From Streptomyces luteolifulvus (GTDB lineage: Bacteria; Actinomycetota; Actinomycetes; Streptomycetales; Streptomycetaceae), in NCBI RefSeq assembly GCF_008806595.1, contig NZ_VZRB01000020.1:99081-163080 (forward strand): a DNA stretch of 64,000 nucleotides, in the 5' to 3' direction. The notes beneath the pieces are model-generated. The model was not told the DNA's origin. It worked only from the letters and a program-made list of their open reading frames with translations, and searched no databases. Shown piece after piece: positions 15,366 through 24,431 of the stretch. Positions within the stretch are counted from its first letter, which is position 1. Each line of letters begins with the position of its first letter. The position numbers and the translations under genes were made by a program.

Positions 15366-16817
15366 TCATGCCGGACGGTCGTTCTCCTCGCCTGCCCCGC
15401 CCGCCACTTCGGCAAGCCCGTGCCGTACGGCGGCCTCCTGCTCCGCGGCCTTGAGCGCGGCGGTCCGGCGGTGCTCGGCGGCCTTGCGTTCGTGGATGGC
15501 GGCCATCCTCAGGTGGTACGCCGGGTTGTCCTCCTCGTAGATGTCGGGGATGCCGTCGAGGTCGTCGTCGCGTTCCTCCGCCTCGAAGAGCCTGCGGTAT
15601 CCGGCGTTCCGGATCTTCAGGAGGACGGCCGCGAGGACGGCCGCGATCAGGGACCCCGTCAGGACGGCGGCCTTGATCTCGTCCGTCAGTACCGTGTCGC
15701 CCTCGAAGGCGAGCTCGGCGATCAGCAGCGAGACCGTGAAGCCGATGCCGGCCAGGGTCGCCACGGCGAAGACGTCCGACCATGCGAGGTCGTCGCTGAG
15801 CGAGGCCCGGGTGAAACGGGCCGTCAGCCAGGTCCCGCCGAAGATGCCGATCGCCTTGCCGACCACGAGGCCGAGGACCACGCCCAGCGTCTCGGGCCTG
15901 TCGAACACATCGGCGAGCGCGTGGCCGGAGATCGAGACACCGGCGCTGAACAAGGCGAACAGCGGCACTGCCAGGCCCGCCGAGAAGGGGCGTGCCAGGT
16001 GCTCGATGTGCTCACCGGGGGAGTGCTCCTCCCCCTCCCGGGTGGTGCAGCGCAGCATCAGGCCCATGGCCACGCCGGAGATGGTGGCGTGGACGCCGCT
16101 GTTGTACATCAGCCCCCAGATGACGAGGGCGAGCGGGACGTAGACGTACCAGCCGCGTACGCCCTTGCGCAGCAGCAGCCAGAAGACGGCGAGACCGGCC
16201 ACGGCGCCGCCGAGTGCCGCGAAGTCGATGCTGTCGGTGAAGAACACCGCGATGATCAGGATCGCGAAGAGGTCGTCGACGACGGCGAGGGTGAGCAGGA
16301 AGGCCCGCAGGGCGTTCGGCAGGGACGTCCCGATGACGGCGAGCACGGCCAGCGCGAACGCGATGTCGGTGGCGGTGGGCACCGCCCAGCCCTCCAGGGA
16401 GCCGCCGCCGGTGAGGCTGGTGAGGAAGTAGACGAGCGCCGGTACGGCCATCCCGCACAGCGCCGCCACCACGGGCAGCACGGCCGCTTTCGGGTCGCGC
16501 AGGTCACCGGCGACCAGTTCGCGTTTGAGCTCGATGCCGGCGACGAAGAAGAAGACCGCGAGGAGTCCGTCGGCGGCCCAGTGCGCGACCGACAGGTCGA
16601 GCCCGAGTGCCGCGGGGCCGAGGTGGAAGTCGCTGACGCTCTCGTAGCTGTCGTGCAGCGCGGGTATGTTCGCCCAGACCAGCGCGGCGATCGCGGCGAG
16701 AAGCAGCAGGACACCGCCGACGGTCTCGGTGCGCAGCGCGTCCGTGACGAAGGTCCGCTCGGGCAGGGACAGGCGTCCGAGGACCTTGCGGGGAACGGTG
16801 GTGCGGGGCGCGGCCAC
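15366..16817 (-). CDS. nhaA: Na+/H+ antiporter NhaA
   Basis: A 483-residue secondary transporter with about 12 membrane helices. Key NhaA segments are PTATDIAFALAVLAVIG (discontinuous helix IV) and LTLAVVDDLFAILII with the essential Asp-Asp pair. I chose the GTG at 16817 because GGAGG lies seven bases upstream; longer in-frame starts would add a non-membrane segment. The protein extends about 75 residues beyond the last helix. This cytoplasmic tail has an Asp-rich DDDLDGIPDIYEED loop and then an Ala/Arg/Glu helix. It exchanges Na+ or Li+ for protons. A palindrome lies 80-94 bp upstream of the start. Confidence 0.93.
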   Translation of the reverse strand: MAAPRTTVPRKVLGRLSLPERTFVTDALRTETVGGVLLLLAAIAALVWANIPALHDSYESVSDFHLGPAALGLDLSVAHWAADGLLAVFFFVAGIELKRELVAGDLRDPKAAVLPVVAALCGMAVPALVYFLTSLTGGGSLEGWAVPTATDIAFALAVLAVIGTSLPNALRAFLLTLAVVDDLFAILIIAVFFTDSIDFAALGGAVAGLAVFWLLLRKGVRGWYVYVPLALVIWGLMYNSGVHATISGVAMGLMLRCTTREGEEHSPGEHIEHLARPFSAGLAVPLFALFSAGVSISGHALADVFDRPETLGVVLGLVVGKAIGIFGGTWLTARFTRASLSDDLAWSDVFAVATLAGIGFTVSLLIAELAFEGDTVLTDEIKAAVLTGSLIAAVLAAVLLKIRNAGYRRLFEAEERDDDLDGIPDIYEEDNPAYHLRMAAIHERKAAEHRRTAALKAAEQEAAVRHGLAEVAGGAGEENDRPA

Positions 16818-16896
16818 GGGGAGACCTCCGGTCGGTGGGCAGGACGGAGCACATGCCGACCAGACTTCCCGGCGCACCCTGAGTGTTGTCTTTTTG

Positions 16897-16911
16897 CTTA
16901 GTTTACCTAAG
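16897..16911. promoter_or_regulatory. Palindromic operator-like site upstream of nhaA
   Basis: CTTAG-GTAAA-CTAAG on the minus strand, a perfect 5-5-5 inverted repeat in an AT-rich patch 80-94 bp before nhaA. TAAACT inside it could be a -10 element, so a repressor bound here would block transcription. One half resembles half of an actinobacterial iron box (TTAGGT), but the spacing differs. Confidence 0.4.
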
Positions 16912-17009
16912 GTACGCGAGAAGGAATCCGGCGATCCCCACGTTAGGTGCGAAAAGGGCACCCGGCGCGCTTGCTGCCAGGTGCCCTCGGGAGCCGTACT
17001 CCGCCGTGC

Positions 17010-18968
17010 TCAGTCCTCGCTGGGCGCCGCCGGGAGCTTCGCCTGGATGAGGTCCATGACCGTGGAGTCCGTCAGCGTGGTGACATCGCCGAGCTGGCGG
17101 TTCTCGGCCACGTCCCGCAGCAGACGGCGCATGATCTTGCCGGAGCGGGTCTTCGGCAGCTCGGCCACCGGCAGGATCCGCTTCGGCTTGGCGATCGGGC
17201 CGAGGGTGGCGCCGACGTGACCTCGCAGCTCGGCGACCAGCTGCTCGTCCTCGGCGTTCGCCGTGCCGCGCAGGATGACGAAGGCGACGATGGCCTGTCC
17301 GGTGGTCTCGTCGGAGGCGCCGACGACGGCCGCCTCGGCGACCGACGCGTGCGAGACGAGCGCCGACTCGACCTCGGTGGTGGAGATGTTGTGGCCCGAC
17401 ACCAGCATCACGTCGTCGACGCGCCCGAGCAGCCAGATGTCGCCGTCGTCGTCCTTCTTCGCCCCGTCCCCCGCGAAGTACTTGCCCTCGAAGCGGGACC
17501 AGTACGTGTCGAGGAAGCGCTGGTCGTCGCCCCAGATGGTGCGCAGCATCGACGGCCACGGCTCGGTGAGGACCAGGTAGCCGCCCCCGCCGTTGGGCAC
17601 CTCGTTCGCCTCGTCGTCGACGACGGTCGCCGAGATACCGGGCAGCGGGCGCTGTGCGGAACCGGGCTTGGTCTCGGTGACGCCCGGCAGTGGCGAGATC
17701 ATCATCGCGCCGGTCTCGGTCTGCCACCAGGTGTCCACGATGGGGGTCCGGTCGGCCCCGATGTGCTTGCGGTACCAGATCCAGGCCTCGGGGTTGATCG
17801 GCTCGCCGACCGAGCCCAGCACCCGCAGGCTGCTGAGGTCGAACTTCGCGGGGATGTCGTCGCCCCACTTCATGAACGTACGGATCGCGGTGGGCGCGGT
17901 GTACAGGATCGTCACCCCGTACTTCTGCACGATCTCCCAGAAGCGGCCCTGGTGAGGGGTGTCCGGGGTGCCCTCGTACATGACCTGACTCGCGCCGTTC
18001 GCCAGCGGCCCGTAGACGATGTACGAGTGTCCGGTGACCCAGCCGACGTCGGCCGTGCACCAGAAGACGTCGGTCTCCGGCTTGAGGTCGAAGACCGCGT
18101 GGTGCGTGTACGTGACCTGCGTGAGGTAACCGCCGGAGGTGTGCAGGATGCCCTTCGGCCTACCCGTCGTACCGGACGTGTAGAGGATGAACAGCGGGTG
18201 CTCCGCCTCGAACGCCTGCGGGGTGTGCTCGGCGGACTGCCGCTCGACGATCTCGTGCCACCACACGTCGCGGCCCTCGGTCCAGGCGACGTCCTGGCCG
18301 GTGCGGCGGACCACGAGCACATGCCCGACGTTGTCCACGCGCGCGATCGCCTCGTCCACGGCCGGCTTGAGCGCGGACGGCTTGCCGCGCCGCCAGCCGC
18401 CGTCGGCGGTGATGACGACCTTGGCGTCGGCGTCCTGGATACGGGTGGCGAGCGCGTCCGCCGAGAAGCCGCCGAAGACGACCGAGTGCGCGGCGCCGAT
18501 CCGCGCGCAGGCCAGCATCGCGACCGCCGTCTCGGGGATCATCGGCATGTAGACGGCGACCCGGTCGCCCTTCTGAACTCCCAGCTCCAGCAGGGCGTTC
18601 GCGGCCTTGGAGACCTCGTCCTTGAGCTCGGCGTAGGTGATGGCGCGGCTGTCGCCCGGCTCGCCCTCGAAGTGGATGGCGACCCGGTCCCCGTGGCCGG
18701 CCTCCACATGCCGGTCCACGCAGTTGTACGCGACATTGAGCTCGCCGTCCTTGAACCACTGGGCGAACGGCGGGTTCGACCAGTCGAGGGTCTCGGTCGG
18801 CTCCTTGGCCCAGGCCAGCCGGCGGGCCTGCTCGGCCCAGAAACCGAGCCTGTCAGCCTTGGCCTGCTCATACGCCTCCGCGGTGACATTGGCGCGCGCG
18901 GCCAGGTCGGCGGGGGGTGCAAACCTGCGCTCTTCCTTGAGCAGGTTGGCCAGGCTTTCGTTGCTCAC
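17010..18968 (-). CDS. acsA: Acetyl-CoA synthetase
   Basis: An AMP-forming acetate-CoA ligase of 652 residues. The adenylation signature YTSGTTGRPKG, the WWQTETG motif and the C-terminal catalytic lysine in KTRSGKIMRRLLRD are intact. That lysine is the one acetylated to switch the enzyme off in other bacteria. The GTG at 18968 gives VSNESLANLLKEERRF, which is the N-terminus and length I recall for Streptomyces AcsA; an upstream ATG at 19010 would add 14 residues. It activates acetate to acetyl-CoA for central metabolism and precursor supply. A Crp-like site lies 29-42 bp upstream. Confidence 0.96.
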   Translation of the reverse strand: MSNESLANLLKEERRFAPPADLAARANVTAEAYEQAKADRLGFWAEQARRLAWAKEPTETLDWSNPPFAQWFKDGELNVAYNCVDRHVEAGHGDRVAIHFEGEPGDSRAITYAELKDEVSKAANALLELGVQKGDRVAVYMPMIPETAVAMLACARIGAAHSVVFGGFSADALATRIQDADAKVVITADGGWRRGKPSALKPAVDEAIARVDNVGHVLVVRRTGQDVAWTEGRDVWWHEIVERQSAEHTPQAFEAEHPLFILYTSGTTGRPKGILHTSGGYLTQVTYTHHAVFDLKPETDVFWCTADVGWVTGHSYIVYGPLANGASQVMYEGTPDTPHQGRFWEIVQKYGVTILYTAPTAIRTFMKWGDDIPAKFDLSSLRVLGSVGEPINPEAWIWYRKHIGADRTPIVDTWWQTETGAMMISPLPGVTETKPGSAQRPLPGISATVVDDEANEVPNGGGGYLVLTEPWPSMLRTIWGDDQRFLDTYWSRFEGKYFAGDGAKKDDDGDIWLLGRVDDVMLVSGHNISTTEVESALVSHASVAEAAVVGASDETTGQAIVAFVILRGTANAEDEQLVAELRGHVGATLGPIAKPKRILPVAELPKTRSGKIMRRLLRDVAENRQLGDVTTLTDSTVMDLIQAKLPAAPSED

Positions 18969-18996
18969 GGCATCTGCCTTTCCCAGGGTGTCCGTT

Positions 18997-19010
18997 GTGT
19001 CCCAGGCCAC
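18997..19010. promoter_or_regulatory. Candidate Crp site upstream of acsA
   Basis: GTGTCCCAGGCCAC fits GTG-N6-GNCAC and ends 29 bp before the acsA start. Crp control of acetyl-CoA synthetase is known in other bacteria, but this motif is short enough to occur by chance in GC-rich DNA. Confidence 0.35.
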
Positions 19011-19244
19011 AGCTCATCAGACGGGGGGTCCGATGACAAGGGTCGACGGGAGAATTGGTTTAGACCTGTTTGCGGGATGGTAGCGGCGGGCTGCGTCACC
19101 CGTACCCACGGATGCCGACGGGACGGAGTTCAGAGGCTGTAACGCGTTTCACAGGGGAGGGTGCGGCGCGGCGGATGAAGTGACCCGGGCGGGTCGGACG
19201 CCGACCGCTCCCGGATGACGTGACCGGCCCTCCCTGCGGTGGGC

Positions 19245-21665
19245 TCACGCGGACAGGTCCGCCGTTCCCACGTGATCGAAGAGCTCTTCCCCGTCGGCTC
19301 CCGAGAGCAGATAGGCCTGGGCCTCGCCCACATGGAAGTACATTCCGTGCAGCTCCAGTTCCCCGTGCCGCAGGGCCCGGGCCACGGACTCGTGGGCACG
19401 CAGATGCTCCAACTGCTGGACCACATTGGCCAGACAGAGCCGCTCGACCGCGTCGGCGGGCGGGCGTCCGGCCAGGCCCCGCCACGGCCGGCCGGTGTCG
19501 GCCATGCGCTCCAGACTGGGCAGCCCGTGCCGCAGCCACCGCTTGAGCGGGGTCCGGGCGCCCGTGGGCTCGGCGTTGAGCAGCGCCTGCATGGCGCCGC
19601 ACCCGGAGTGTCCGCACACGGTGATGGAGCGCACGTTCAGCACGTCCACCGCGTACTCGATGGCGGCCGCCACCGAGTCGTCCCCGCTCTCCTGGCCCGG
19701 CGGCGGCACGAGGTTGCCCACATTGCGCACCACGAAGAGGTCACCGGGACCACTGGATGTGATCATCGATGTGACCAGCCGCGAGTCGGCGCAGGTGAGG
19801 AAGAGCTGGGCAGGACGCTGTCCCTCGCGCGCCAGCCGCGCCAGCTCGCCCCGCACCAGGGGTGCGGTGTCGCGCTGGAACGCGCTGATGCCACGCGCCA
19901 GTTCGTGCCCGCTCGGGCCTGAGGCGGCCGCTGCGCAACCCCCTGGCCCGGGCGCGCCGGACCCGCCCGGATGCCCGCCGGGTGACGGTGCGGGCTGCAC
20001 ACGGTCGCACTGGTGGTTGCGCCAGGGCGTCCAGGGACGGCAGCGGCAGCCGGTGGAGTTCACCGGTTCGTCGTCGCCCGCCTCGGAGAGCTGACCGGAA
20101 AGACCCGTGGGCTCGCCGATCCGGACTCCGGCGCGACGGCCGGTCACCTCGACGGACCCACCCTGCGCGGTGTGCGTCTTCTGCCAGTCCTGCAGCGCCT
20201 CGTACGCCGCGTGATCCATGAAGGAGCCGTCCAACTCGACGACGGCGTCGGCCCCTTGGGGTACGAGATGCAGCACACGGCTGAGCCGCGGCACGGCGAG
20301 GAACGTCAACTGTCCTCGTACATGTACGTGATGGACTCCTTCCTTCTCCTCACGAGTGATCCGGGTGCGGGCGAGGCGGTTCAGGGCGACGGAGACGGCA
20401 ACGGCGACCCCCAGCGTCACGCCCTGAAGGACGCCGAGGAGGACCACGCCGAGTGTGGTGACGGCGTACACCAGCACTTCCCGGTGGCGGGTCACCGTGC
20501 GGATGTGGTGCAGGGACACCATCTGGATGCCGATGGCCATCACCAGGGCGGCGAGCGAGGCGAGCGGGATGAGCTCCAGGACCGGGACCATCAGCAGCGC
20601 GGCAACCACTACGAGAACGCCGTGCAGCATCGTGGAGTTCCGGCTCAGGGCACCCGCCTTCACATTCGCGGACGTCCGCACGGCCACCCCGGCGACCGGG
20701 AGTCCGCCGAGCGTGCCGGAGACGATGTTGGCGGCGCCCTGGCCGAGCAGTTCGCGGTCCAGGTCCGAGCGTCCGGCGCGGGCGGGCAGGCCCGGGCGGC
20801 CGGCCGCCAGCTTGTCCGCGGCGACCGCGCCGAGCAGCGACTGCACACTGCACACCAGCGTGATGGTGAGCACGGCGGTGGCGAGGCCCAGTACCGGGCC
20901 CTCGGGCAGCCCGGCCAGGGCATGGCCGCTCCAGGCGGGCAGGGCGACCTTGGGCAGGGTCAGTCCGGCGAGCGAGGCGGCCGCGGTGGCCCCGGCGACG
21001 GCGACGAGCGCCGAGGGGACCTTGCGCAGCAGGTGTCCGGCCCGGCCGGGGATCCGCGGCCACAGCAGCAACAGGGCCAGGGTCAGCGTGCTCACCGACA
21101 GGGCGGCGGGACGCAGATGCGCCAACTGGGCAGGCAGGGCATGCAGGTTGGCGAGGACGGAGCTCTGTGGAGTGCCGCCGATGACGATGTGCAGCTGGGC
21201 CACGGCGATGGTGACGCCGATACCGGCGAGCATGCCGTGCACGATGGCGGGGCTGACGGCGAGGGCGGTGCGGGCCACGCGCAGGCAGCCGAGGCCGATC
21301 TGGGTGAGTCCTGCGAGGACCGTGATGGCGCAGGTCGTACGCCATCCGTAGCGGTGGATCAGGTCGGCGGTGACGACGGTGAGCCCTGCGGCGGGGCCGC
21401 TGACCTGCAGGGCGGAGCCGCCGAGCCGCCCGGCGACGAGTCCTCCGACGGCGGCGGCGACGAGACCGGCCTGGAGGGGCGCGCCGGTGGCGAGGGCGAT
21501 GCCGAGGGACAGGGGGAGGGCGATCAGGAAGACCGCGATCGAGGCGGACACGTCGGCGCCCGCGACGCGGAAGCGGCGGGGCGGGGTCGGCGGGGGGCTG
21601 TGGGGCGGGTGGTTGGTCGTCGACCGGGTCGGGTCGGCGGCGCGGGTGGGGACGCAAGCTGACAT
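19245..21665 (-). CDS. SulP transporter-beta carbonic anhydrase fusion
   Basis: A single 806-residue chain. Residues about 30-430 form a SulP/SLC26 membrane domain (DVSASIAVFLIALPLSLGIALATGAPLQAGL, SGPAAGLTV, many hydrophobic helices). Residues about 440-530 look like a STAS domain (VRGQLTFLAVPRLSRVL). After a Pro/Gly/Ala linker, a beta-carbonic anhydrase domain follows with zinc ligands in TCADSRLV (Cys near 624, with the Asp/Arg dyad) and CGHSGCGAM (His and Cys near 685). The likely role is bicarbonate uptake coupled to CO2/bicarbonate interconversion at the inner membrane face. GGAG precedes the ATG. SulP-CA fusions are known in several phyla; substrate specificity is inferred. Confidence 0.9.
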   Translation of the reverse strand: MSACVPTRAADPTRSTTNHPPHSPPPTPPRRFRVAGADVSASIAVFLIALPLSLGIALATGAPLQAGLVAAAVGGLVAGRLGGSALQVSGPAAGLTVVTADLIHRYGWRTTCAITVLAGLTQIGLGCLRVARTALAVSPAIVHGMLAGIGVTIAVAQLHIVIGGTPQSSVLANLHALPAQLAHLRPAALSVSTLTLALLLLWPRIPGRAGHLLRKVPSALVAVAGATAAASLAGLTLPKVALPAWSGHALAGLPEGPVLGLATAVLTITLVCSVQSLLGAVAADKLAAGRPGLPARAGRSDLDRELLGQGAANIVSGTLGGLPVAGVAVRTSANVKAGALSRNSTMLHGVLVVVAALLMVPVLELIPLASLAALVMAIGIQMVSLHHIRTVTRHREVLVYAVTTLGVVLLGVLQGVTLGVAVAVSVALNRLARTRITREEKEGVHHVHVRGQLTFLAVPRLSRVLHLVPQGADAVVELDGSFMDHAAYEALQDWQKTHTAQGGSVEVTGRRAGVRIGEPTGLSGQLSEAGDDEPVNSTGCRCRPWTPWRNHQCDRVQPAPSPGGHPGGSGAPGPGGCAAAASGPSGHELARGISAFQRDTAPLVRGELARLAREGQRPAQLFLTCADSRLVTSMITSSGPGDLFVVRNVGNLVPPPGQESGDDSVAAAIEYAVDVLNVRSITVCGHSGCGAMQALLNAEPTGARTPLKRWLRHGLPSLERMADTGRPWRGLAGRPPADAVERLCLANVVQQLEHLRAHESVARALRHGELELHGMYFHVGEAQAYLLSGADGEELFDHVGTADLSA

Positions 21666-22003
21666 TGTTTCCCGTCTCCTCCGGGGCAGCGCGGTCGCGG
21701 ATCAGGTGGTCCCCCGTCGATGGCGGGGGGTCGGGTCGCGGCCGTGGGTCACGGCATGCAGCGGCGGGATGAATCACGCTCGGTAAATGAATCGTAATGC
21801 AGAGTAAAGGGCGGGCATAGACTTTCCGGGCAAATGGGGCAACAAGTCACCCGGAAAGGTGAAGTAACTACTTGATCGGCTTGTCTTACTAATTCCCTCT
21901 CGGTCCCGTGCGACCTTGGCGGCGCTGTCGGACCTTCCCGGCGCATCACCAGAAAACGCCCTCGTCGGCGTGGGCCCGAGAGTAGGAAGAAGGTGGGCCG
22001 ATC
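21666..22003. promoter_or_regulatory. Divergent intergenic region
   Basis: A 338-bp gap between the SulP-CA gene and the lipoprotein gene, markedly more AT-rich than its surroundings around 21,780-21,900. It includes the small palindrome AGTA-AC-TACT near 21,865 and must contain both promoters. No gene is visible. Confidence 0.5.
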
Positions 22004-23284
22004 ATGGCAGCCACCCAGAGGATCGCCGCTGGCGCCGTGGTCGCCGCGGCCGCCGCGGCCTGTGCGGCGTCACTCGCCGGTTGCGCGACCGGCGTCAGCG
22101 GTTCGAAGCAAGGGGCGCCCGGACCACCGAAGGGGGCCCCGGGCCCGCCGCCCAGGAGCATGGTCCGGCTGATCGGGGACGGCTCCACCTCGTACACCGG
22201 GGCGCAGCCCCACCTCCCCAGACCCGAGCGCCTCAAGCCCGGCCTGCGGCCCCCGCAGTTCGTGGTCTTCTCCTGGGACGGTGCCGGCGAGGACGGCCAG
22301 AAGCTCTTCTCCTACTTCCGCAAGGTCGCCAAGGCCAACAACGCGACGATGACGTACTTCCTGAGCGGCGTGTACATGCTGCCGGAGGACAAGCGCGACC
22401 TGTACCGGCCCCCGCAGCACTCCCCGGGCCGCTCGGACATCGGCTTCAACGACGAGGAGGGCATCGCCGACACCGTGAAGCAGCTGCGTCTGGCGTGGCT
22501 GGAGGGCAACGAGATCGGCACCCACTTCAACGGCCACTTCTGCGGCAGCGGCGGCGGGGTGGGCGAGTGGTCGGTGGACGACTGGAAGGACGAGATCTCC
22601 CAGGCCAAGCAGTTCGTCAAGTCCTGGAAGACCAACACCGGCACGAGGACGGCGGCCCCGCTGCCCTTCGACTACGACAAGGAACTCGTGGGCGCGCGCA
22701 CCCCCTGCCTGGAGGGCCGGAAGAACTTCATGAAGGCCGCCCGCGACATGGGCTTCCGCTACGACACCAGCGGCGTCAACCAGCAGGTCTGGCCCAGGAA
22801 GAAGGACGGCCTGTGGGACCTGTCGATGCAGCTCGTGCCGTTCCCCGGACACTCCTACGAACAACTCAGCATGGACTACAACTTCATGGTCAACCAGTCG
22901 GGCACCAGAACCCAGGGCGACCCCGCCAAGCACGATCTCTGGGGCGACCAGATGCGCGACGGTCTGCTCAAGGGCTTCGACCGCGCCTACAACGGCAACC
23001 GCGCCCCACTGATCATCGGCAACCACTTCGAGTCGTGGAACGGCGGCACCTATATGCGCGCCGTCGAGGAGGTCGTGGAGGAGGTGTGCACCAGGTCCGA
23101 GGTGCGGTGCGTCTCCTTCCGGCAGCTCGCCGACTGGCTCGACGCCCAGGACCCGCAGGTCCTGAAGAAGCTGGGCACCCTGAAGGTCGGCGAGGCCCCG
23201 AAGCAGGGCTGGGCGTCCTTCCTGGCCGGTCGGCCCGCCCCGGCACCGAGGGGCGTACCGGGGGCGAAGGCGGTCAGGCCGTAG
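22004..23284 (+). CDS. Secreted lipoprotein with polysaccharide-deacetylase-like domain
   Basis: A 426-residue protein with a lipoprotein signal peptide (Ala-rich stretch ending in LAGC, Cys near residue 26) and a Gly/Pro-rich spacer. The following domain resembles the NodB/polysaccharide deacetylase fold: FVVFSWDGAGEDGQ replaces the usual TFDDG motif and EIGTHFNGHFCG replaces HxxxH. A later HFESWNGGTYMRAV segment fits the end of the barrel. Because the first motif has a single Asp and altered spacing, catalytic activity is uncertain. It would sit on the outer face of the membrane and act on cell-wall or extracellular glycans. A ribosome-binding site AGAAGGTGG precedes the ATG. Confidence 0.75.
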   Translation: MAATQRIAAGAVVAAAAAACAASLAGCATGVSGSKQGAPGPPKGAPGPPPRSMVRLIGDGSTSYTGAQPHLPRPERLKPGLRPPQFVVFSWDGAGEDGQKLFSYFRKVAKANNATMTYFLSGVYMLPEDKRDLYRPPQHSPGRSDIGFNDEEGIADTVKQLRLAWLEGNEIGTHFNGHFCGSGGGVGEWSVDDWKDEISQAKQFVKSWKTNTGTRTAAPLPFDYDKELVGARTPCLEGRKNFMKAARDMGFRYDTSGVNQQVWPRKKDGLWDLSMQLVPFPGHSYEQLSMDYNFMVNQSGTRTQGDPAKHDLWGDQMRDGLLKGFDRAYNGNRAPLIIGNHFESWNGGTYMRAVEEVVEEVCTRSEVRCVSFRQLADWLDAQDPQVLKKLGTLKVGEAPKQGWASFLAGRPAPAPRGVPGAKAVRP

Positions 23285-23304
23285 TCGGCCCTCGCCATCG
23301 CCCT

Positions 23305-23371
23305 CTCAAAACCCTGACGCCGCACCCTCAAACCCCTGACCGCCGCACGCTCAAACCCTGACCACCGCACC
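23305..23371. repeat. 22-23-bp tandem repeat at convergent gene ends
   Basis: Three copies of ctcaaacccctgacygccgcacc occur at 23305-23326, 23327-23349 and 23350-23371. They span the stop codon of the minus-strand CooC-like gene. The third copy encodes its last residues and the others lie between the convergent genes. Confidence 0.8.
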
Positions 23372-24331
23372 CTCGCCGAGCACGAACCCGGGGTCGATCT
23401 GCGCCGCCAGATCGACCCCGGTGCGCGCATTGCCCCATGAGGCCGCGTTCTTCAGGTGGAAGTGCACCATCTGGCGCGTGTAGCGCTCCCAGTTCCGCAG
23501 CTCGTACGTCGCGTCGACGGCCGTCTGCAGCAGGCGCAGGGCGCGGCGGTTGGCATCCTCCAGGAGCTCGAACCGGGGCGGCCGGCCTTTCTCCAGGGCA
23601 CGCACCCAGTCCGAGTGCCCGACCGTCACGAGCAGGTCGTCCCCGACTTCGGTGCGGAGGAAGTCGAGGTCGTCCTGGCCCTGCACCTTGTTGCCGACGA
23701 CCTTCAGCACGACGCCGAAGTCGCGGGCGTACTCCTTGTACTGGCGATAGACGGAGACTCCCTTCCGGGTCGGCTCGGCGACGAGGAACGTGATGTCGAA
23801 GCGGGTGAACAGACCGGACGCGAAGGAGTCCGAGCCCGCCGTCATGTCGACGACGACGTACTCGCCGTGGCCGTCGACGAGATGGTTCAGACAGAGCTCC
23901 ACCGCACCGGTCTTGGAGTGGTAGCAGGCCACTCCCACATCGGACTCGGTGAACGGGCCGGTGACCATCAAACGGACGGCGCCGCCGTCGAGTTCCACCG
24001 GCCGAGCGCAGGCGTCGTACACCGGATTGTCCTCGCGCACCCGCAGCAGCCGCGAGCCCTCGCCGGGCGGGGTCGTCTTGATCATGGTCTCGGCGGAGAC
24101 GATCCGTGGGTTGCTTCCGCGCAGGTAGTCCTTGATCAGCGGCAGCCGATCGCCCATCGCAGGCAGTGCGGCGGCCTCCGCCTCGTTCATGCCGAGCGCG
24201 GGGCCCAGGTGCTGGTTGATGTCGGCGTCGACGGCGACGACCGGGGCGCCGGCATGGGCTAGATGGCGGATGAACAGGGCGGACAGGGTGGTCTTGCCGC
24301 TGCCGCCCTTCCCGACGAAAGCAATTTTCAT
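23351..24331 (-). CDS. CooC/MinD-like P-loop ATPase
   Basis: A 326-residue ATPase starting MKIAFVGKGGSGKTTLSALF, with the deviant Walker A signature (KGGSGKT) in the first 15 residues and VDADINQHLGPALGM next, the pattern of CooC carbon monoxide dehydrogenase maturation factors. VVVDMTAGSDSFASGLFTRFDITFLVAEPT supplies the Walker B and switch regions. No CO dehydrogenase gene is nearby, so a metal-insertion or signalling role is inferred only from the family. The ATG at 24331 is preferred; an in-frame GTG lies six bases upstream and neither has a clear ribosome-binding site. It is divergent from the Fic-like gene. Confidence 0.82.
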   Translation of the reverse strand: MKIAFVGKGGSGKTTLSALFIRHLAHAGAPVVAVDADINQHLGPALGMNEAEAAALPAMGDRLPLIKDYLRGSNPRIVSAETMIKTTPPGEGSRLLRVREDNPVYDACARPVELDGGAVRLMVTGPFTESDVGVACYHSKTGAVELCLNHLVDGHGEYVVVDMTAGSDSFASGLFTRFDITFLVAEPTRKGVSVYRQYKEYARDFGVVLKVVGNKVQGQDDLDFLRTEVGDDLLVTVGHSDWVRALEKGRPPRFELLEDANRRALRLLQTAVDATYELRNWERYTRQMVHFHLKNAASWGNARTGVDLAAQIDPGFVLGEGAVVRV

Positions 24332-24431
24332 GTTCACAAAGGGTAGTCAGGTGATGGCTGTGCGTGGCAGACGGACGTGAAGAAGACCACTCCTTCGTGG
24401 GTCTGCCCTCAAGGTGCGTAGGGTCGTACTC

